A stretch of 64,000 bases of DNA from Tessaracoccus flavescens (GCF_001998865.1 NZ_CP019607.1:2170001-2234000), one strand, 5' to 3'. Positions 19,021-28,160 are shown, counted from the stretch's first letter. Program-made: numbers and translations. The notes: generated from the sequence alone by a model not told the origin.

Positions 19021-21813
19021 CTAGTGGTGGTGCGGTGCGGGGGTGTGAGCCTCGGGTTGGTGCTCGGCCGCGATCTGGGGGTGTCCGTAGCGGGCGGGGT
19101 CCGCGTCGAAGGCTTCGGCGCAGTGGGTGGAGCAGAAGTAGATCGTGGTCTCGCTGCGGGTGCGGGTGGCGGCCGCGGTGGCGGGCTTGACCTTCATTCC
19201 GCAGACGGGATCGATGTGGGTGGTGGCGGTGGTCTTCTTGCCGAACATGGGGGTGTCCTTTCCTGTGGTGTGGTGCTGGGTGGTGGGGGTCTCGCCGCCG
19301 ATTTCGACGACGGGGGTGACGGGGGAGCCGGTGGTGGGGGACTCGTGGATGGGGTGTGGTGCCCAGCGGCGGAGCCGGTTGGCGTTGGTGACCACCGACA
19401 GTGAGGACAGGGCCATGGCTGCGGCGGCGACGATGGGGCTGAGCAGGATCCCGAAGACGGGGTAGAGCAAACCTGCGGCGATGGGGATGCCGAGGGTGTT
19501 GTACAGGAACGCGAACACCAGGTTCTGTTTGATGTTGCGCATAGTGGCCCGCGACAGGTCAACGGCGGTGACCACCCCTGACAGGGCGCCGGAGATCAGG
19601 GTGATGTCGGAGGATTCGATGGCCACGTCGGTGCCGGTGCCGATCGCGAAGCCGACGTCTGCCTGCGCGAGGGCGGGGGCGTCGTTGATGCCGTCGCCGA
19701 CCATTCCGACGATCTTGCCTTCGTCCTGGAGGCGTCGGACCTCGGCGGCCTTGTGGGCGGGCATCACTTCGGCGACCACGCGACGGATCCCGACCTGGGA
19801 GGCGATCGCGGCGGCGGTTGCCCGGTTGTCGCCAGTCATCATGATGACCTCGATGCCGCGTGCCTGGAGGGCCGCGACCGCGGCCGGGGAGCCGTCCTTG
19901 ATGGTGTCGGCGACCGCCACGATTCCCGCGGGGAGCCCGTCGACGGCCACCAGCATCGGCGTCTTGCCCCCTGCTGCGAGCGCGTCATGCAGCGGCCGCA
20001 GCGTGTCGGTACTGATGCCATTTTCGTCGAGAAGTCGCCGGTTGCCGACCAGGACGTCGTGGCCGTCGACGTGGCCGCGGACGCCTTGCCCGGTGACCGA
20101 GTCGAAGTCAGTGACCTCGCCCAGGGTGAGACCGCGGTCGGTGGCGCCGGTCACGATCGCCGCCGCCAGGGGGTGCTCGGAGCTGTTCTCGATCGCGGCG
20201 ACCCAGCCGAGGAGCTGGTTCTCATCGAACGCTGCTACGGTGGCGACGTCGGTGAGGGTCGGTACACCCTTGGTGATGGTGCCGGTCTTGTCGAGGATGA
20301 TCGCGTCAAGCTTGTGCGCGGTTTCCAGCGCTTCAGCGGAGCGGATCAGGATGCCGTGTTCGGCTCCCTTGCCGGTGCCCACGGTGATCGACATCGGGGT
20401 CGCGAGCCCCAAGGCGCAGGGGCAGGCGATGATCAGGACCGAGACGGCGGCGACGAGCGCAAACACGAACACCGGCGGGGGACCCACCAGCAGCCAGATC
20501 GCCAGCGTCCACACCGCGATGATGATCACGACCGGGACGAAGTAGCTCGAGACCTTGTCCACCAGCCGTTGGATGGGGGCCTTCGAGCCCTGGGCCTCAC
20601 GGACCAGTTTGATGATCTGGGCGAGCAAGGTATCGGAGCCGACCTTGGTGGCGACATAGCACAGTGCCCCGGTGGCGTTGATGGTTGCGCCGATGATGGT
20701 GTCACCGACCGTCTTGGCCGCAGGGATCGACTCCCCGGTCACCATCGACTCGTCGACCGCGGAGGATCCGTGAATCACCTCACCATCAACGGGCATCTTC
20801 TCCCCGGGGCGGATCACGATCACATCCCCGACCACGACGTCCTCGACCGGGATCTCCAGCTCCACATCTTCGCGTAGGACGCGGGCGGTGCGGGGCTGCA
20901 GGCCGATCAGTTTGCGGATCGCCTCACCGGTGCCGGCCTTGGCTTTGGTTTCCAGGAGCCGGCCGAGCAGGATCAACGTGATGATCACCCCGACGGCTTC
21001 GAAGTACACCTGCCGCAGCTCCTCAGGCAGTAGTCCGGGGGCGAAGGTCACCACCAGGCTGTAACCGAACGCCGCGACGGTGCCGAGCGTGATCAGCGAG
21101 TTCATGTCTGCGGTGCGGTGCGACAGTGCACGCCACCCCACGCGGTGGATCGGCCAGCCCGACCACAGCATCACCGGCGCAATCAGCGCCAGCTGCAACC
21201 AGGGACTCATCAAGATCTCAGGCACCCAGGTGGCGCCGAACAGCTCGACGGCCATCACCGCGATCAGCACCGGGGCGGTGAGGATGGCGCCGATGATCAC
21301 CCGCCGGGTCAGGTCCCGGATCTCCGCAGCCCGCTCTGCCTCATCATCGGCGCCGTCGGTCGCAAGACCGGCCACTGCCGGGGAGGCGGCCACCTGCGCG
21401 TGGTGATGATCCGATGCTGTGGTGGGGGTGGGTGCGGTGTGGGGGTCGCCGGTGACGCGGATCAGACCGGAGACCATGTTCATGCCGCATGCGAAGCGGA
21501 ACTCGCCGGCCTCAGTCGGGGTGAACTCGACGGCCGTGGTCCGGTACGCGGGAAGGCTCGCGTTGACCTTGAAGTCCGGCATCACCACCCGCGAGGTGCA
21601 CTCGCCACCCTCTCGGCGGTCGAACATGATCCGCACCGGCATCCCCGGACGCACCCCGTCGATCACCCCCGGGTTGTAGCCGCCGTCGACAGTCACCTCC
21701 ACCACCTGAACACCATCTTCGATGCGGACCTTCCCTGCCCGTTTCGGGCCGAAGAAGAACCACAGCAGCAACCCGGTCAGGACCACCGCCCCACCTATGA
21801 CCAGCCAGAGCAT
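19021..21813 (-). CDS. Copper-type P1B ATPase fused to N-terminal cupredoxin-like and C-terminal YHS domains
   Basis: This is an approximately 930-aa copper exporter. A membrane anchor ([17 protein letters not shown]) is followed by a cupredoxin-1-like domain ([30 protein letters not shown]) in place of the usual CxxC HMA domain. The P1B ATPase follows: VTGES actuator, [10 protein letters not shown] in the transport membrane helix, DKTGTITKG phosphorylation site, [10 protein letters not shown] and [10 protein letters not shown]. The last ~50 residues form a YHS/TRASH metal module ([21 protein letters not shown]) and a His-rich tail. ATG 21813 with GGAG upstream is preferred over TTG 21846. 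A CsoR-like palindrome and a TTGACC site lie upstream. Confidence 0.92.
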   Translation of the reverse strand: MLWLVIGGAVVLTGLLLWFFFGPKRAGKVRIEDGVQVVEVTVDGGYNPGVIDGVRPGMPVRIMFDRREGGECTSRVVMPDFKVNASLPAYRTTAVEFTPTEAGEFRFACGMNMVSGLIRVTGDPHTAPTPTTASDHHHAQVAASPAVAGLATDGADDEAERAAEIRDLTRRVIIGAILTAPVLIAVMAVELFGATWVPEILMSPWLQLALIAPVMLWSGWPIHRVGWRALSHRTADMNSLITLGTVAAFGYSLVVTFAPGLLPEELRQVYFEAVGVIITLILLGRLLETKAKAGTGEAIRKLIGLQPRTARVLREDVELEIPVEDVVVGDVIVIRPGEKMPVDGEVIHGSSAVDESMVTGESIPAAKTVGDTIIGATINATGALCYVATKVGSDTLLAQIIKLVREAQGSKAPIQRLVDKVSSYFVPVVIIIAVWTLAIWLLVGPPPVFVFALVAAVSVLIIACPCALGLATPMSITVGTGKGAEHGILIRSAEALETAHKLDAIILDKTGTITKGVPTLTDVATVAAFDENQLLGWVAAIENSSEHPLAAAIVTGATDRGLTLGEVTDFDSVTGQGVRGHVDGHDVLVGNRRLLDENGISTDTLRPLHDALAAGGKTPMLVAVDGLPAGIVAVADTIKDGSPAAVAALQARGIEVIMMTGDNRATAAAIASQVGIRRVVAEVMPAHKAAEVRRLQDEGKIVGMVGDGINDAPALAQADVGFAIGTGTDVAIESSDITLISGALSGVVTAVDLSRATMRNIKQNLVFAFLYNTLGIPIAAGLLYPVFGILLSPIVAAAAMALSSLSVVTNANRLRRWAPHPIHESPTTGSPVTPVVEIGGETPTTQHHTTGKDTPMFGKKTTATTHIDPVCGMKVKPATAAATRTRSETTIYFCSTHCAEAFDADPARYGHPQIAAEHQPEAHTPAPHHH

Positions 21814-21845
21814 CACAATCTCCACTTCCACTCGACTCCCACCCA

Positions 21846-21862
21846 ATACCCTGGGGGGGTAT
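21846..21862 (-). promoter_or_regulatory. Candidate CsoR operator in front of copA
   Basis: The palindrome ATACCC-N5-GGGTAT resembles known CsoR operators (GGG/CCC arms with TA ends). It is followed on the plus strand by TGTATCCAGGGTAGG, nearly the same as the sequence after the second box at 23664. Confidence 0.6.
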
Positions 21863-21904
21863 GTATCCAGGGTAGGCCCGCGCAGGTCCGGACGACCCCG
21901 ATGG

Positions 21905-21921
21905 GGTCAGGCTTCGGTCAA
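21905..21921 (-). promoter_or_regulatory. Candidate response-regulator site B (copA)
   Basis: The minus strand reads TTGACC-GAAGC-CTGACC, 92 bases before copA, overlapping the end of the chaperone gene. It is almost identical to site D. Confidence 0.55.
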
Positions 21922-22218
21922 GATTTCCCGGCCGTCGTCCACAGGGGCTGTGGTGAGGGCATGTCGGAGCCGGCTGGGTCGGGGCCGGCGCCGATGTCGG
22001 GTCACTTCGAATCCGGAGCGGTCGAGGGTGGCCCGGACCTGGGCGCTGGTCACGGCGCCGGCCGGTGCCAGCGTCAACAGCGACTCGCCGTGCGGCTCCA
22101 AATCCATCCCGACGGTATGCACCCCGGGCAAGGCCCGGACCGCGTCCACAGCGCTGATCATGCAGCGCCAACAGCTGAGCCCGCGCACCCCGTAGGTGGC
22201 CTGTGTCATCGTCGTCAC
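21907..22218 (-). CDS. CopZ-like heavy-metal-associated chaperone
   Basis: The 103-aa protein has an HMA fold: YGVRGLSCWRCMISAVDAVRALPGV with the metal-binding Cys-x-x-Cys (CWRC) in the first loop, then VGMDLEPHGESLLTL and ATLDRSGFEV. About 30 extra residues at the C terminus are Arg-rich and then acidic. It likely hands Cu(I) to the ATPase just downstream (94 bases apart). ATGs at 22218 and 22209 are both possible. Site C lies 85 bases upstream. Confidence 0.8.
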   Translation of the reverse strand: MTTMTQATYGVRGLSCWRCMISAVDAVRALPGVHTVGMDLEPHGESLLTLAPAGAVTSAQVRATLDRSGFEVTRHRRRPRPSRLRHALTTAPVDDGREILTEA

Positions 22219-22302
22219 GTCGAATCACCCTCTCTTCCTGGTCGGTTTCGCGTGTTCATGTTCGATGGTGCCCCCCGCGGTGTCGGGAACCGGTCTGGGT
22301 GG

Positions 22303-22319
22303 GGTCAAGATCCCGACAA
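22303..22319 (-). promoter_or_regulatory. Candidate response-regulator site C (CopZ-like gene)
   Basis: The minus strand reads TTGTCG-GGATC-TTGACC, 85 bases before the chaperone start, inside sequence that joins to the broken ATPase gene. Confidence 0.5.
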
Positions 22320-23265
22320 GACCCGGCCAGGTGGGCGGATCTTCACCGCACCCACACCACCGGTCACATGAACAACGAGTAGGACCCGGACAGGTACCAG
22401 TAGCAGGTCACCGGTGACGACTTCGGAGGTTGGGACCTCCACGGGCTGACCGTCCCGGAGCACGACTGCCTGGGAGGGCGCGAGTTCGAGCAGCGTGCGC
22501 ACAGCGTCGGTCGCGCCGCCACGAGCCCGCATCTCCAGCCAGTGCCCGAGCAGGACGAAGGTGGTCAGGACCGTGGCGGCTTCGTAGAAGACCTCACCCC
22601 CGCCGGTGAACGTGACCACCACGCTGTACAACCAGCCCGCCCCGACCCCGACCGCCACCAGGACCATCATGTCCAGCGTTCTCGCGCGGAGCGCCCGGAA
22701 GGCCCCGTCGAAGAAGATGATCCACGCCGAGTAGAACACCACCGGAAGGGACAAGATCAGCGAGAAGACGTCGTCGCGCAGCCCGAAGGGTGCCGGCACG
22801 GTGAACCCCAGGACCTCTCGCCCGATCGGCGACCAGAACAAGATGACCACCGACAGGACCGCGGCGACCAGGAGCCGGTTGCGCATGTCGCGCACCATGT
22901 CCACCATCGACCCACCGTGCCCGCCGTGGCCCATCACCGCCTGCGCGGACCCGCCATCCTCATCCTCACCGCCTCGTGGCCGGTGTGCCGCTCGTGGCCG
23001 ATGTGGGGGTCGGTCGAGACCGGTTCCGCCATGGTGTGGCTAGGTACCGACTGCCGGTGCAGTGGTAGCCGCAGTCATTGACCCAGCCGACCAGTTGGGC
23101 GACCGACGTCTGGTTCGGGTCATATGTGACCGTCGCGGTCTGGGAGACGGCGCTGGCCTCGACGGCCAGCACGCCGGGTACCCCAAGTAGCGTTCTCTCG
23201 ATCACTGATTCCGAGGTGGCCCAGTGCAGGCCACCGGCCTCCAGGACCGTGGTTTGACTCTTCAT
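22305..23265 (-). pseudogene. Broken CopB/CtpV-like copper P-type ATPase (N-terminal third)
   Basis: The start at 23265 encodes a degenerate HMA domain without CxxC (GLHWATSESVIERTLLGVPGV, CGYHC). Two single-base losses near 23052 and 22960 are needed to connect it to QSVPSHTMAEPVSTDPHIGHE and then AQAVMGHGGHGGSMVDMVRDMRNR. The first membrane helices follow (VLGFTVPAPFGLRDDVF, LDMMVLVAVGVGAGW) and the start of the actuator (EVPTSEVVTGDLLLV). Near 22393 the ATPase sequence ends abruptly and continues into bases similar to those before the lgt gene (23805-23840). Phosphorylation and transport motifs are absent. Confidence 0.8.
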
Positions 23266-23379
23266 GATCGGGTCTTCCTCTCCGACCGCTTGGCCGACAG
23301 GTCGTGCGCCGACGGGCTCGGCGGATGCCTGCCCGTCCGTCCGGTCTCAGGCCGTCGTGGCCCTGACCGGGGCGGGAAA

Positions 23380-23480
23380 GAACTCGCTGGTCACGGCCCC
23401 GGCCGGGGGCAACAGCGACTCCACCGGCGGCTCCAGATCCAGGTCGACGCAGTGGACGCCAGATTCTGGAGATCGCGGTG
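23380..23480 (-). pseudogene. Remnant of a second CopZ-like gene
   Basis: The minus strand encodes ESGVHCVDLDLEPPVESLL then PPAGAVTSEF, clearly related to PGVHTVGMDLEPHGESLL and APAGAVTSAQ of the intact chaperone at 21907-22218. The CxxC part and start are gone. The rest of 23266-23839 holds no gene, only regulatory boxes. Confidence 0.6.
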
Positions 23481-23663
23481 CCCCGCGAGCACCACATCCG
23501 CTCGGACGCCATCTGAAGAGCTGCCGCTTGAACCCATCTCGACCACCAGCCATTGAATCTCGAGTTTGGCACGCACCCGCCACGGAGCTTCGACCTACGC
23601 CGAAGAGCCCTTTCCTCAACTTCCGAGCCGACACGGGGGACCCGTGGTATCGACGCCGCCACC

Positions 23664-23680
23664 ACACCCCAAAGGGGTAT
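23664..23680. promoter_or_regulatory. Second CsoR-like palindrome
   Basis: ACACCCC-AAA-GGGGTAT is an inverted repeat, followed by GTCATCAGGGTAGG, matching the layout found before copA. It probably belonged to the decayed chaperone/ATPase operon. Confidence 0.5.
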
Positions 23681-23725
23681 GTCATCAGGGTAGGCAGGGT
23701 GCAATCCAAAAAGTCACGGTCAGGT

Positions 23726-23742
23726 GGTCAGGCTTCGCTCAA
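23726..23742 (-). promoter_or_regulatory. Candidate response-regulator site D
   Basis: The minus strand reads TTGAGC-GAAGC-CTGACC, one base different from site B. It lies upstream of the decayed chaperone remnant. Confidence 0.5.
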
Positions 23743-23793
23743 GATCCGCATTACTGTGTGGCGTTACCTCGTCCAGGCACGTGGACGGGGATC

Positions 23794-23810
23794 TTGACCA
23801 AACCTTGTCC
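23794..23810 (+). promoter_or_regulatory. Candidate response-regulator site E (lgt)
   Basis: TTGACC-AAACC-TTGTCC lies 99 bases before the GTG at 23909 of the lgt-like gene, a distance like that at the other sites. Confidence 0.5.
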
Positions 23811-23908
23811 GGGTCCTGCTCGTTGCTTGAGGTGACCGGTTGAGACTGGCAGTGAGGCCCCGCGGTCACGTCGCGCGCCTGGAACAGTTTCGACGATGGG
23901 AGTGGGCT

Positions 23909-24706
23909 GTGTGGCCTGAGGTGTTCTCGATTTTTGGTGTGGGGATCCAGAGCTATGGGCTGAGTAAGGCGCTGGCGCTGCTGGTCGGCGCGTTCCTGTT
24001 GGGTCGCGCGTTCACGCGGATCGGTTACGACAAGGAACTGGCGCACTCGATCGCGTTGTGGGCGACGGTGTGGGGGTTCGTCGGCGCGAAGGTGTACTAC
24101 CTGATCGCGAACTGGGACAACTTCAGTTGGCACCTGTTCGGCGGGTCCGGGTTCGTCTGGTACGGGGGATTGATCGCCGGGTCGATCGCGGTGATCGTGA
24201 TGACTCGACGCCACGATCTGCCCCTTGGACGGGTGGCGGGCGCGATGGCGGCGCCGCTGTCGGTGGCCTACGGCATCGGCCGGATCGGCTGCTTCCTTGC
24301 CGGTGACGGCACGTACGGCACACCCACCGACCTGCCCTGGGGGATGGCGTTCCCCAACGGGGTGGTGCCGGTGAACGTGCCGGTGCATCCCGTCCAGCTG
24401 TATGAGGCCGCCGGCGCCTTCCTGATCGCCGGCATCCTGTGGGCGCTGGGTCGCAGGCTGCGACCGCTGGCCGTGTTCGGGTCCTACCTGCTGCTCAGCG
24501 GCGCGGCACGCCTGCTCGCCGAGGTCGTCCGGATCAACCCGCACGTCCTGTTGGGCCTCACCGAGGCGCAGCTGATCGGCATCGTCAGTATCATTCTGGG
24601 CGTCGCCCTGATCCTGCGAGACGCCTTCCACCCCGCAGTTGCGCCCTCAGATGCTCCTGTCGGCTCCGAATCGGCCGTCCTTAGCTCTCACCCGGTCGGG
24701 AGGTGA
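23909..24706 (+). CDS. lgt: Divergent prolipoprotein diacylglyceryl transferase
   Basis: The protein is ~265 residues with seven hydrophobic segments. Lgt landmarks are FGVGIQSYGLSKALALL near the start, GFVWYGGLIAGS (family HGGL region), YGIGRIGCFLAGDGTYG (the family signature, here with Cys and Ala instead of the usual N-x-E), and HPVQLYEAAGAF near the C terminus. It would transfer diacylglycerol to lipobox Cys residues. GTG 23909 has GGGAG upstream and starts at the usual place for Lgt; a TTG at 23840 would add 23 residues. It is coupled to the next gene. As an accessory copy it may serve the island's own lipoproteins. Confidence 0.82.
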   Translation: MWPEVFSIFGVGIQSYGLSKALALLVGAFLLGRAFTRIGYDKELAHSIALWATVWGFVGAKVYYLIANWDNFSWHLFGGSGFVWYGGLIAGSIAVIVMTRRHDLPLGRVAGAMAAPLSVAYGIGRIGCFLAGDGTYGTPTDLPWGMAFPNGVVPVNVPVHPVQLYEAAGAFLIAGILWALGRRLRPLAVFGSYLLLSGAARLLAEVVRINPHVLLGLTEAQLIGIVSIILGVALILRDAFHPAVAPSDAPVGSESAVLSSHPVGR

Positions 24707-24714
24707 GCGGCGCC

Positions 24715-25146
24715 ATGGACACGATCACCGAGCCGGCCACAGCCGTGAGGGGTGGTCGCGGGTTCTGGGGTGCGCTGTGGGCCGGGACCAGGGCCACCGT
24801 CGGCGCCCTGATGGGACTGGCGCCGCACGTGATGCATCACATCGGCTTCCTGGCCGGGGCCGCGTTCCTGACCGGGTTCCTCGGCAACTCGCTCCTCTAT
24901 GTGGTCGGGTTGCTGCTGAGCATCCCGCTGCTGCGACGGCTGCGTCGCCGATTCGGCACCCGGAAGGCCCCCGCGATCGGGGTCGCGGTGTTCACCGCCC
25001 TGTTCGCCCTGTCCGCGTTCGTGATCGGGCCACTGTTCAACCCCGCCACCCCCAACCAACCAGACACGCCGTCACCGGCGGCCTCCGCCAGCGCGTCCGG
25101 CACCGAGGACCACGAGGGGCACCACAGCGCCTCGCCCACCCCATGA
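24715..25146 (+). CDS. Hypothetical membrane protein of the metal island
   Basis: The protein is ~143 residues with three hydrophobic stretches (LMGLAPHVMHHIGFLAGAAFLTG, LLYVVGLLLSIPLL, ALFALSAFVIGPLF) and an Arg-rich loop (RRLRRRFGTRKAP). The C-terminal tail is Pro/Ser/His-rich (EDHEGHHSASP). No function is known. The His pair inside the first membrane segment and the His tail suggest metal contact. An in-frame GTG at 24703 overlaps the lgt stop and is the alternative start. Confidence 0.65.
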   Translation: MDTITEPATAVRGGRGFWGALWAGTRATVGALMGLAPHVMHHIGFLAGAAFLTGFLGNSLLYVVGLLLSIPLLRRLRRRFGTRKAPAIGVAVFTALFALSAFVIGPLFNPATPNQPDTPSPAASASASGTEDHEGHHSASPTP

Positions 25147-25181
25147 TCAACACCACAATGAAATGAAAGGAAACCAAGCAC

Positions 25182-25472
25182 ATGTGCAATCACGAGCATG
25201 GACACCAGCACGGGAACCAGCAGGAGGCAGGCTGCTGCGGCGGTCACGCCGGCGGCGGTCAGGGTGGGGGCCATCACTGTCAACATGACGTGGTGGCGGG
25301 CCCAGGCGACGAGCTGGTCACCTGCACGGTCCGCGGGACCAGCACGCTGAAGTCCACCGCCGAGGCGGCGGGACTGTTCCGCGACGTCGAAGGCCAGCGG
25401 TTCTACTTCTGCTGCCGACGTTGCCAGGACCTCTTCGACGCCGAGCATCTCGCCAGCAACCCAGCCGCCTAA
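25182..25472 (+). CDS. Small YHS-domain metal-binding protein
   Basis: The 96-aa protein opens with a His/Cys-rich head (CNHEHGHQHGNQ, GCCGGHAGG, GHHCQHD) and ends in a YHS/TRASH-like domain. The latter contains STLKSTAEAAGLFRDVEGQRFYFCCRRCQDLF, with the FYFCCRRC Cys cluster typical of metal modules, as at the C terminus of the ATPase. AAAGGA precedes the ATG. A cytosolic copper-binding or sensing role is inferred. Confidence 0.75.
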   Translation: MCNHEHGHQHGNQQEAGCCGGHAGGGQGGGHHCQHDVVAGPGDELVTCTVRGTSTLKSTAEAAGLFRDVEGQRFYFCCRRCQDLFDAEHLASNPAA

Positions 25473-25516
25473 CCCCGCCAGGTACGGCGTTCGCGCCAAC
25501 CAGGGCAACCGACGAA

Positions 25517-25549
25517 GCGCCCGCCCAGCCACAACGGCTGGACGGGCGC
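25517..25549. terminator. Bidirectional hairpin between convergent genes
   Basis: A 14-bp stem with one mismatch (25517-25530 with 25536-25549) around ACAAC lies between the YHS gene and the convergent DUF305 gene. Confidence 0.7.
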
Positions 25550-25574
25550 CTCATCGCTTGCACGCCTGGGTTGG

Positions 25575-26228
25575 TCAGAGGCTGGTGAGCATCTCCTGCA
25601 TCTCGGTGATCTCAGTCTGCTGGTCGGCGATGATCTTCTCCGCCAACATGAGAGCATCCGGGTTCTGCCCCTCGGCCAACTGCTGCTCGGACATCCCGAT
25701 CGCACCCTCGTGGTGGGCGATCATGGCCTCGAGGAACGCCTGATCAAAGTCGGCGCCGGACATGCCGTCGAGTTGGGTCATCATCTCCTCCTGGCTCATT
25801 CCGTTCATGTCCATGCCGCCCATGTCCATGCCGCCATGCCCACCGGGGGAGACATCTTCACCCCAGGCGCTGAGCCAGGCGGTCATCTCCTCGATCTCCG
25901 GGCCCTGGGCCTCGGCGATCCGCTCCGCGAGGGCCACGACCTCGGGGGATTCGGCGCGTTCGATCGCCAGCTGAGACATCTCGATGGCGCCCTCGTGATG
26001 GATGATCATCATCTGCGCGAACGTGGTGTCCTGGTCGTTGTGGTCGGCGGACACCTCAGATGAGGCGCTCGCCGACGCCGACTCGGACTCAGTGGCCGTG
26101 GCGGAGGTGCTGCCTGTCGGGGAGGTGGTCGCCGCCGGGGGAGTGGCGCCCTGGTCCGCGCAGGCCGCCAGGGTGGCCGTCAGGACCAGCCCCGCCAAAG
26201 TGGCAGTGATCCGCTTAGTGCGTGTCAT
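25575..26228 (-). CDS. DUF305 lipoprotein
   Basis: The 217-aa secreted lipoprotein has signal MTRTKRITATLAGLVLTATLAAC with the lipobox Cys at 23, then a Thr/Ser/Ala/Glu linker. Two DUF305 halves each carry the pattern M-I-x-H-H-E-G-A-I (MMIIHHEGAIEMSQLA and MIAHHEGAIGMSEQQL). A Met/Gly/His stretch joins them (GGHGGMDMGGMDMNGM). His and Met clusters on the cell surface are plausible Cu binding sites. Site F lies 87 bases upstream, so it belongs to the two-component regulon. Confidence 0.88.
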   Translation of the reverse strand: MTRTKRITATLAGLVLTATLAACADQGATPPAATTSPTGSTSATATESESASASASSEVSADHNDQDTTFAQMMIIHHEGAIEMSQLAIERAESPEVVALAERIAEAQGPEIEEMTAWLSAWGEDVSPGGHGGMDMGGMDMNGMSQEEMMTQLDGMSGADFDQAFLEAMIAHHEGAIGMSEQQLAEGQNPDALMLAEKIIADQQTEITEMQEMLTSL

Positions 26229-26314
26229 GAAAGATGCTCCATTCCTGGCCGACGGGGGCCGCCGGTCCTAACGTCGAGGCTATGAACGATCAGCTCAAGA
26301 GCCAACCCGTGTAA

Positions 26315-26331
26315 GGTCAAGAATCGATCAA
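26315..26331 (-). promoter_or_regulatory. Candidate response-regulator site F (DUF305)
   Basis: The minus strand reads TTGATC-GATTC-TTGACC, 87 bases before the DUF305 start. The sensor-kinase stop codon falls in the same interval. Confidence 0.55.
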
Positions 26332-27456
26332 GACCCGCTCAGGTGCTGGCGCGGTGGGCAGGTGCAGGGTGAAGATCGAGCCGTGTCCGGGGCCGGGGCT
26401 GGCGGCTGTCAGTGAGCCGCCGTGAGCCAGGGCGAGGCTGCGGGCGATGGTCAGCCCGATCCCGGAACCGCCGGCGTCGCGGGCCCTGGCCGTGTCGGCG
26501 CGGTAGAACCGTTCGAACACCTTCGAGAGCTGCTCCGGGGTGAGGCCATCGCCGGTGTCGGTGACCGTGATCACCACCTCGTCCCTGGACTCGCGTGCAC
26601 TGATGTGCACGATCCCGCTGGGTGGGGTGTGCCGCAGCGCATTGTCGAGGAGGTTGCCCAGGATCTCACCCACCCGCTGCGGATCGGCTGCGACGAGGCC
26701 CGGGTCGGAGTCCGCGGACAAGACGACTCCCTTGGCCTCGTATCGGGTGGTGACGGAGGCGACGGCGGGTTCGATGAGGTCCCAGACCGGCTGTGTCTGG
26801 GTGTCGAGGGTGAATCGGCCTTCCTCGGCGCGGGACACGTCGTCGAGGTCGGCGGCGATCTTCTTGAGCCGGGCGGCCTGGAGGGTGAGCAGTTGTTGGC
26901 TGTCGTGGTCCCAGGGGACCACGTCGTCGATGACGGCCTCCAGCTCAGCGGTCAGGGTGGCCAGGGGGGTGCGGAGCTCGTGTGCCACGTCGGAGAGAAG
27001 CCGCCGTCGGCTGGTCTCGGTGGAGTCCAGGCGGCTGGCCATGTCGTTGAACGCGTCGGCGACGGCCGTGAACTCGGGACTTGTTCCACTCTGGGGGACG
27101 CGGGCGGTGTAGTCGCCTGCCTCGAGCTGGGCGGCGGCTGCGGTCAGTTGTTCCAGTGGGCGGCGCAGCCGCCTGGTCTCGATCCAGGCCAGGCCGATAG
27201 CCAGCGTGAGCGCCACCACCAGTCCGATGCCCAACGATCTGACGCCAGCGTCGAGGAACGCCTGCTCCACATGCCCCATCTCGGCAGTTCCGACAGAGTA
27301 CCCGAGTTGTTGCAGGTGTTCGTGGAACAGTGGGGGCCCGACCACCACAGCGACCAGGGCGGCGGTGATCACGCCGACCGCCACCACCAGGGCCTGGGTG
27401 AGGAAGGTGCGGGTTCCCCACCGCATCCGGCCCACGAGACCGCGCAGCCTGGTCAT
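26317..27456 (-). CDS. Sensor histidine kinase of island two-component system
   Basis: The 379-aa membrane kinase has TM1 (LVVAVGVITAALVAVVVG), a short ~45-residue extracytoplasmic sensor loop containing one His-Glu-His cluster (FHEHLQQL), and TM2 (SLGIGLVVALTLAIGLA). A HAMP domain (RRLRRPLEQLTAAAAQLEAGDY) is followed by the H-box LLSDVAHELRTPLATL. The ATPase boxes are NLLDNALRHTP, VTDTGDGL and GGSGIGLTIARSLALAHGG. The ATG overlaps the regulator's TGA. Context suggests sensing of copper or envelope redox state; the signal is not proven. Confidence 0.9.
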   Translation of the reverse strand: MTRLRGLVGRMRWGTRTFLTQALVVAVGVITAALVAVVVGPPLFHEHLQQLGYSVGTAEMGHVEQAFLDAGVRSLGIGLVVALTLAIGLAWIETRRLRRPLEQLTAAAAQLEAGDYTARVPQSGTSPEFTAVADAFNDMASRLDSTETSRRRLLSDVAHELRTPLATLTAELEAVIDDVVPWDHDSQQLLTLQAARLKKIAADLDDVSRAEEGRFTLDTQTQPVWDLIEPAVASVTTRYEAKGVVLSADSDPGLVAADPQRVGEILGNLLDNALRHTPPSGIVHISARESRDEVVITVTDTGDGLTPEQLSKVFERFYRADTARARDAGGSGIGLTIARSLALAHGGSLTAASPGPGHGSIFTLHLPTAPAPERVLIDS

Positions 27457-28160
27457 GCTCCTGGTCCCATCCGGTAGCCGACTCCGCGGACGGTGAGGAT
27501 GTAGCACGGTTCCGCGGGCGGGTCGTCGAGCTTCTTGCGGAGATTTGCCACATGCACGTCGACGACGTGATCGTCGCCGACCCAGCCCGGGCCCCACACC
27601 GAGTCGATAATCTGCCGCCTGCTCAGCGCCACGTTGGGTCGGGCTGAGAGTGCGTCGAGGATGTCGAACTCGGTGCGGGTGAGCCCCACCTGCTGGTCGT
27701 CGACCCACACGTCGCGGCCTTCCGCGTCCACCCGCAGCCGCCCGAACTCGCGCGGCGCGGTCAGTTGTGTGCCGTGGGTCTGGCGGCGCGGGCGTCTCAG
27801 CACGGTGTTGACGCGGGCGATGAGCTCGCGGGGGCTGAACGGCTTGGTCAGGTAGTCGTCGGCGCCCACCGACAAGCCGATCAGTTTGTCGACCTCGTCG
27901 GCGCGGGCGGTCAGCATCAGGATGTAGCAGTCGGAGAACAGCCGGATCTGGCGGCACACCTCGATGCCGTCGATGCCGGGTAGGCCCAGGTCAAGGATGA
28001 TGACGTCGGGGTCCAGGTCTTGCGCCGAGGAGACGCCGTCCGGGCCGGTGTAGGCCAGGGCGGTGTCGAAGCCTGCCTTGTTGAGGTAGGAGGCGACGAT
28101 CCCTGCCAGCGGGCGCTCGTCGTCGATCACCAACACACTCGACCTGCGGGGCTCAGCCAT
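27453..28160 (-). CDS. OmpR/PhoB-family response regulator
   Basis: The 235-aa protein has a receiver domain with acidic pocket VIDDE, phosphoacceptor DVIILDLGLPG, Thr in LMLTARAD and Lys in DDYLTKPFSPREL. The winged-helix DNA-binding domain contains LTRTEFDILDAL, SRRQIIDSVWG, DHVVDVHVANLRKKL and the final hairpin RGVGYRMG. ATG 28160 is chosen because the receiver starts right after it. The divergent site G lies about 63 bases upstream, which fits autoregulation. Confidence 0.93.
   Translation of the reverse strand: MAEPRRSSVLVIDDERPLAGIVASYLNKAGFDTALAYTGPDGVSSAQDLDPDVIILDLGLPGIDGIEVCRQIRLFSDCYILMLTARADEVDKLIGLSVGADDYLTKPFSPRELIARVNTVLRRPRRQTHGTQLTAPREFGRLRVDAEGRDVWVDDQQVGLTRTEFDILDALSARPNVALSRRQIIDSVWGPGWVGDDHVVDVHVANLRKKLDDPPAEPCYILTVRGVGYRMGPGA

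Noticed and set aside
22966..23265. The HMA-like frame as a separate MerP/CopZ-type chaperone
   Set aside because: It lacks CxxC and continues, after one base correction, into the N terminus of the P-type ATPase, as in CopB/CtpV-like proteins.
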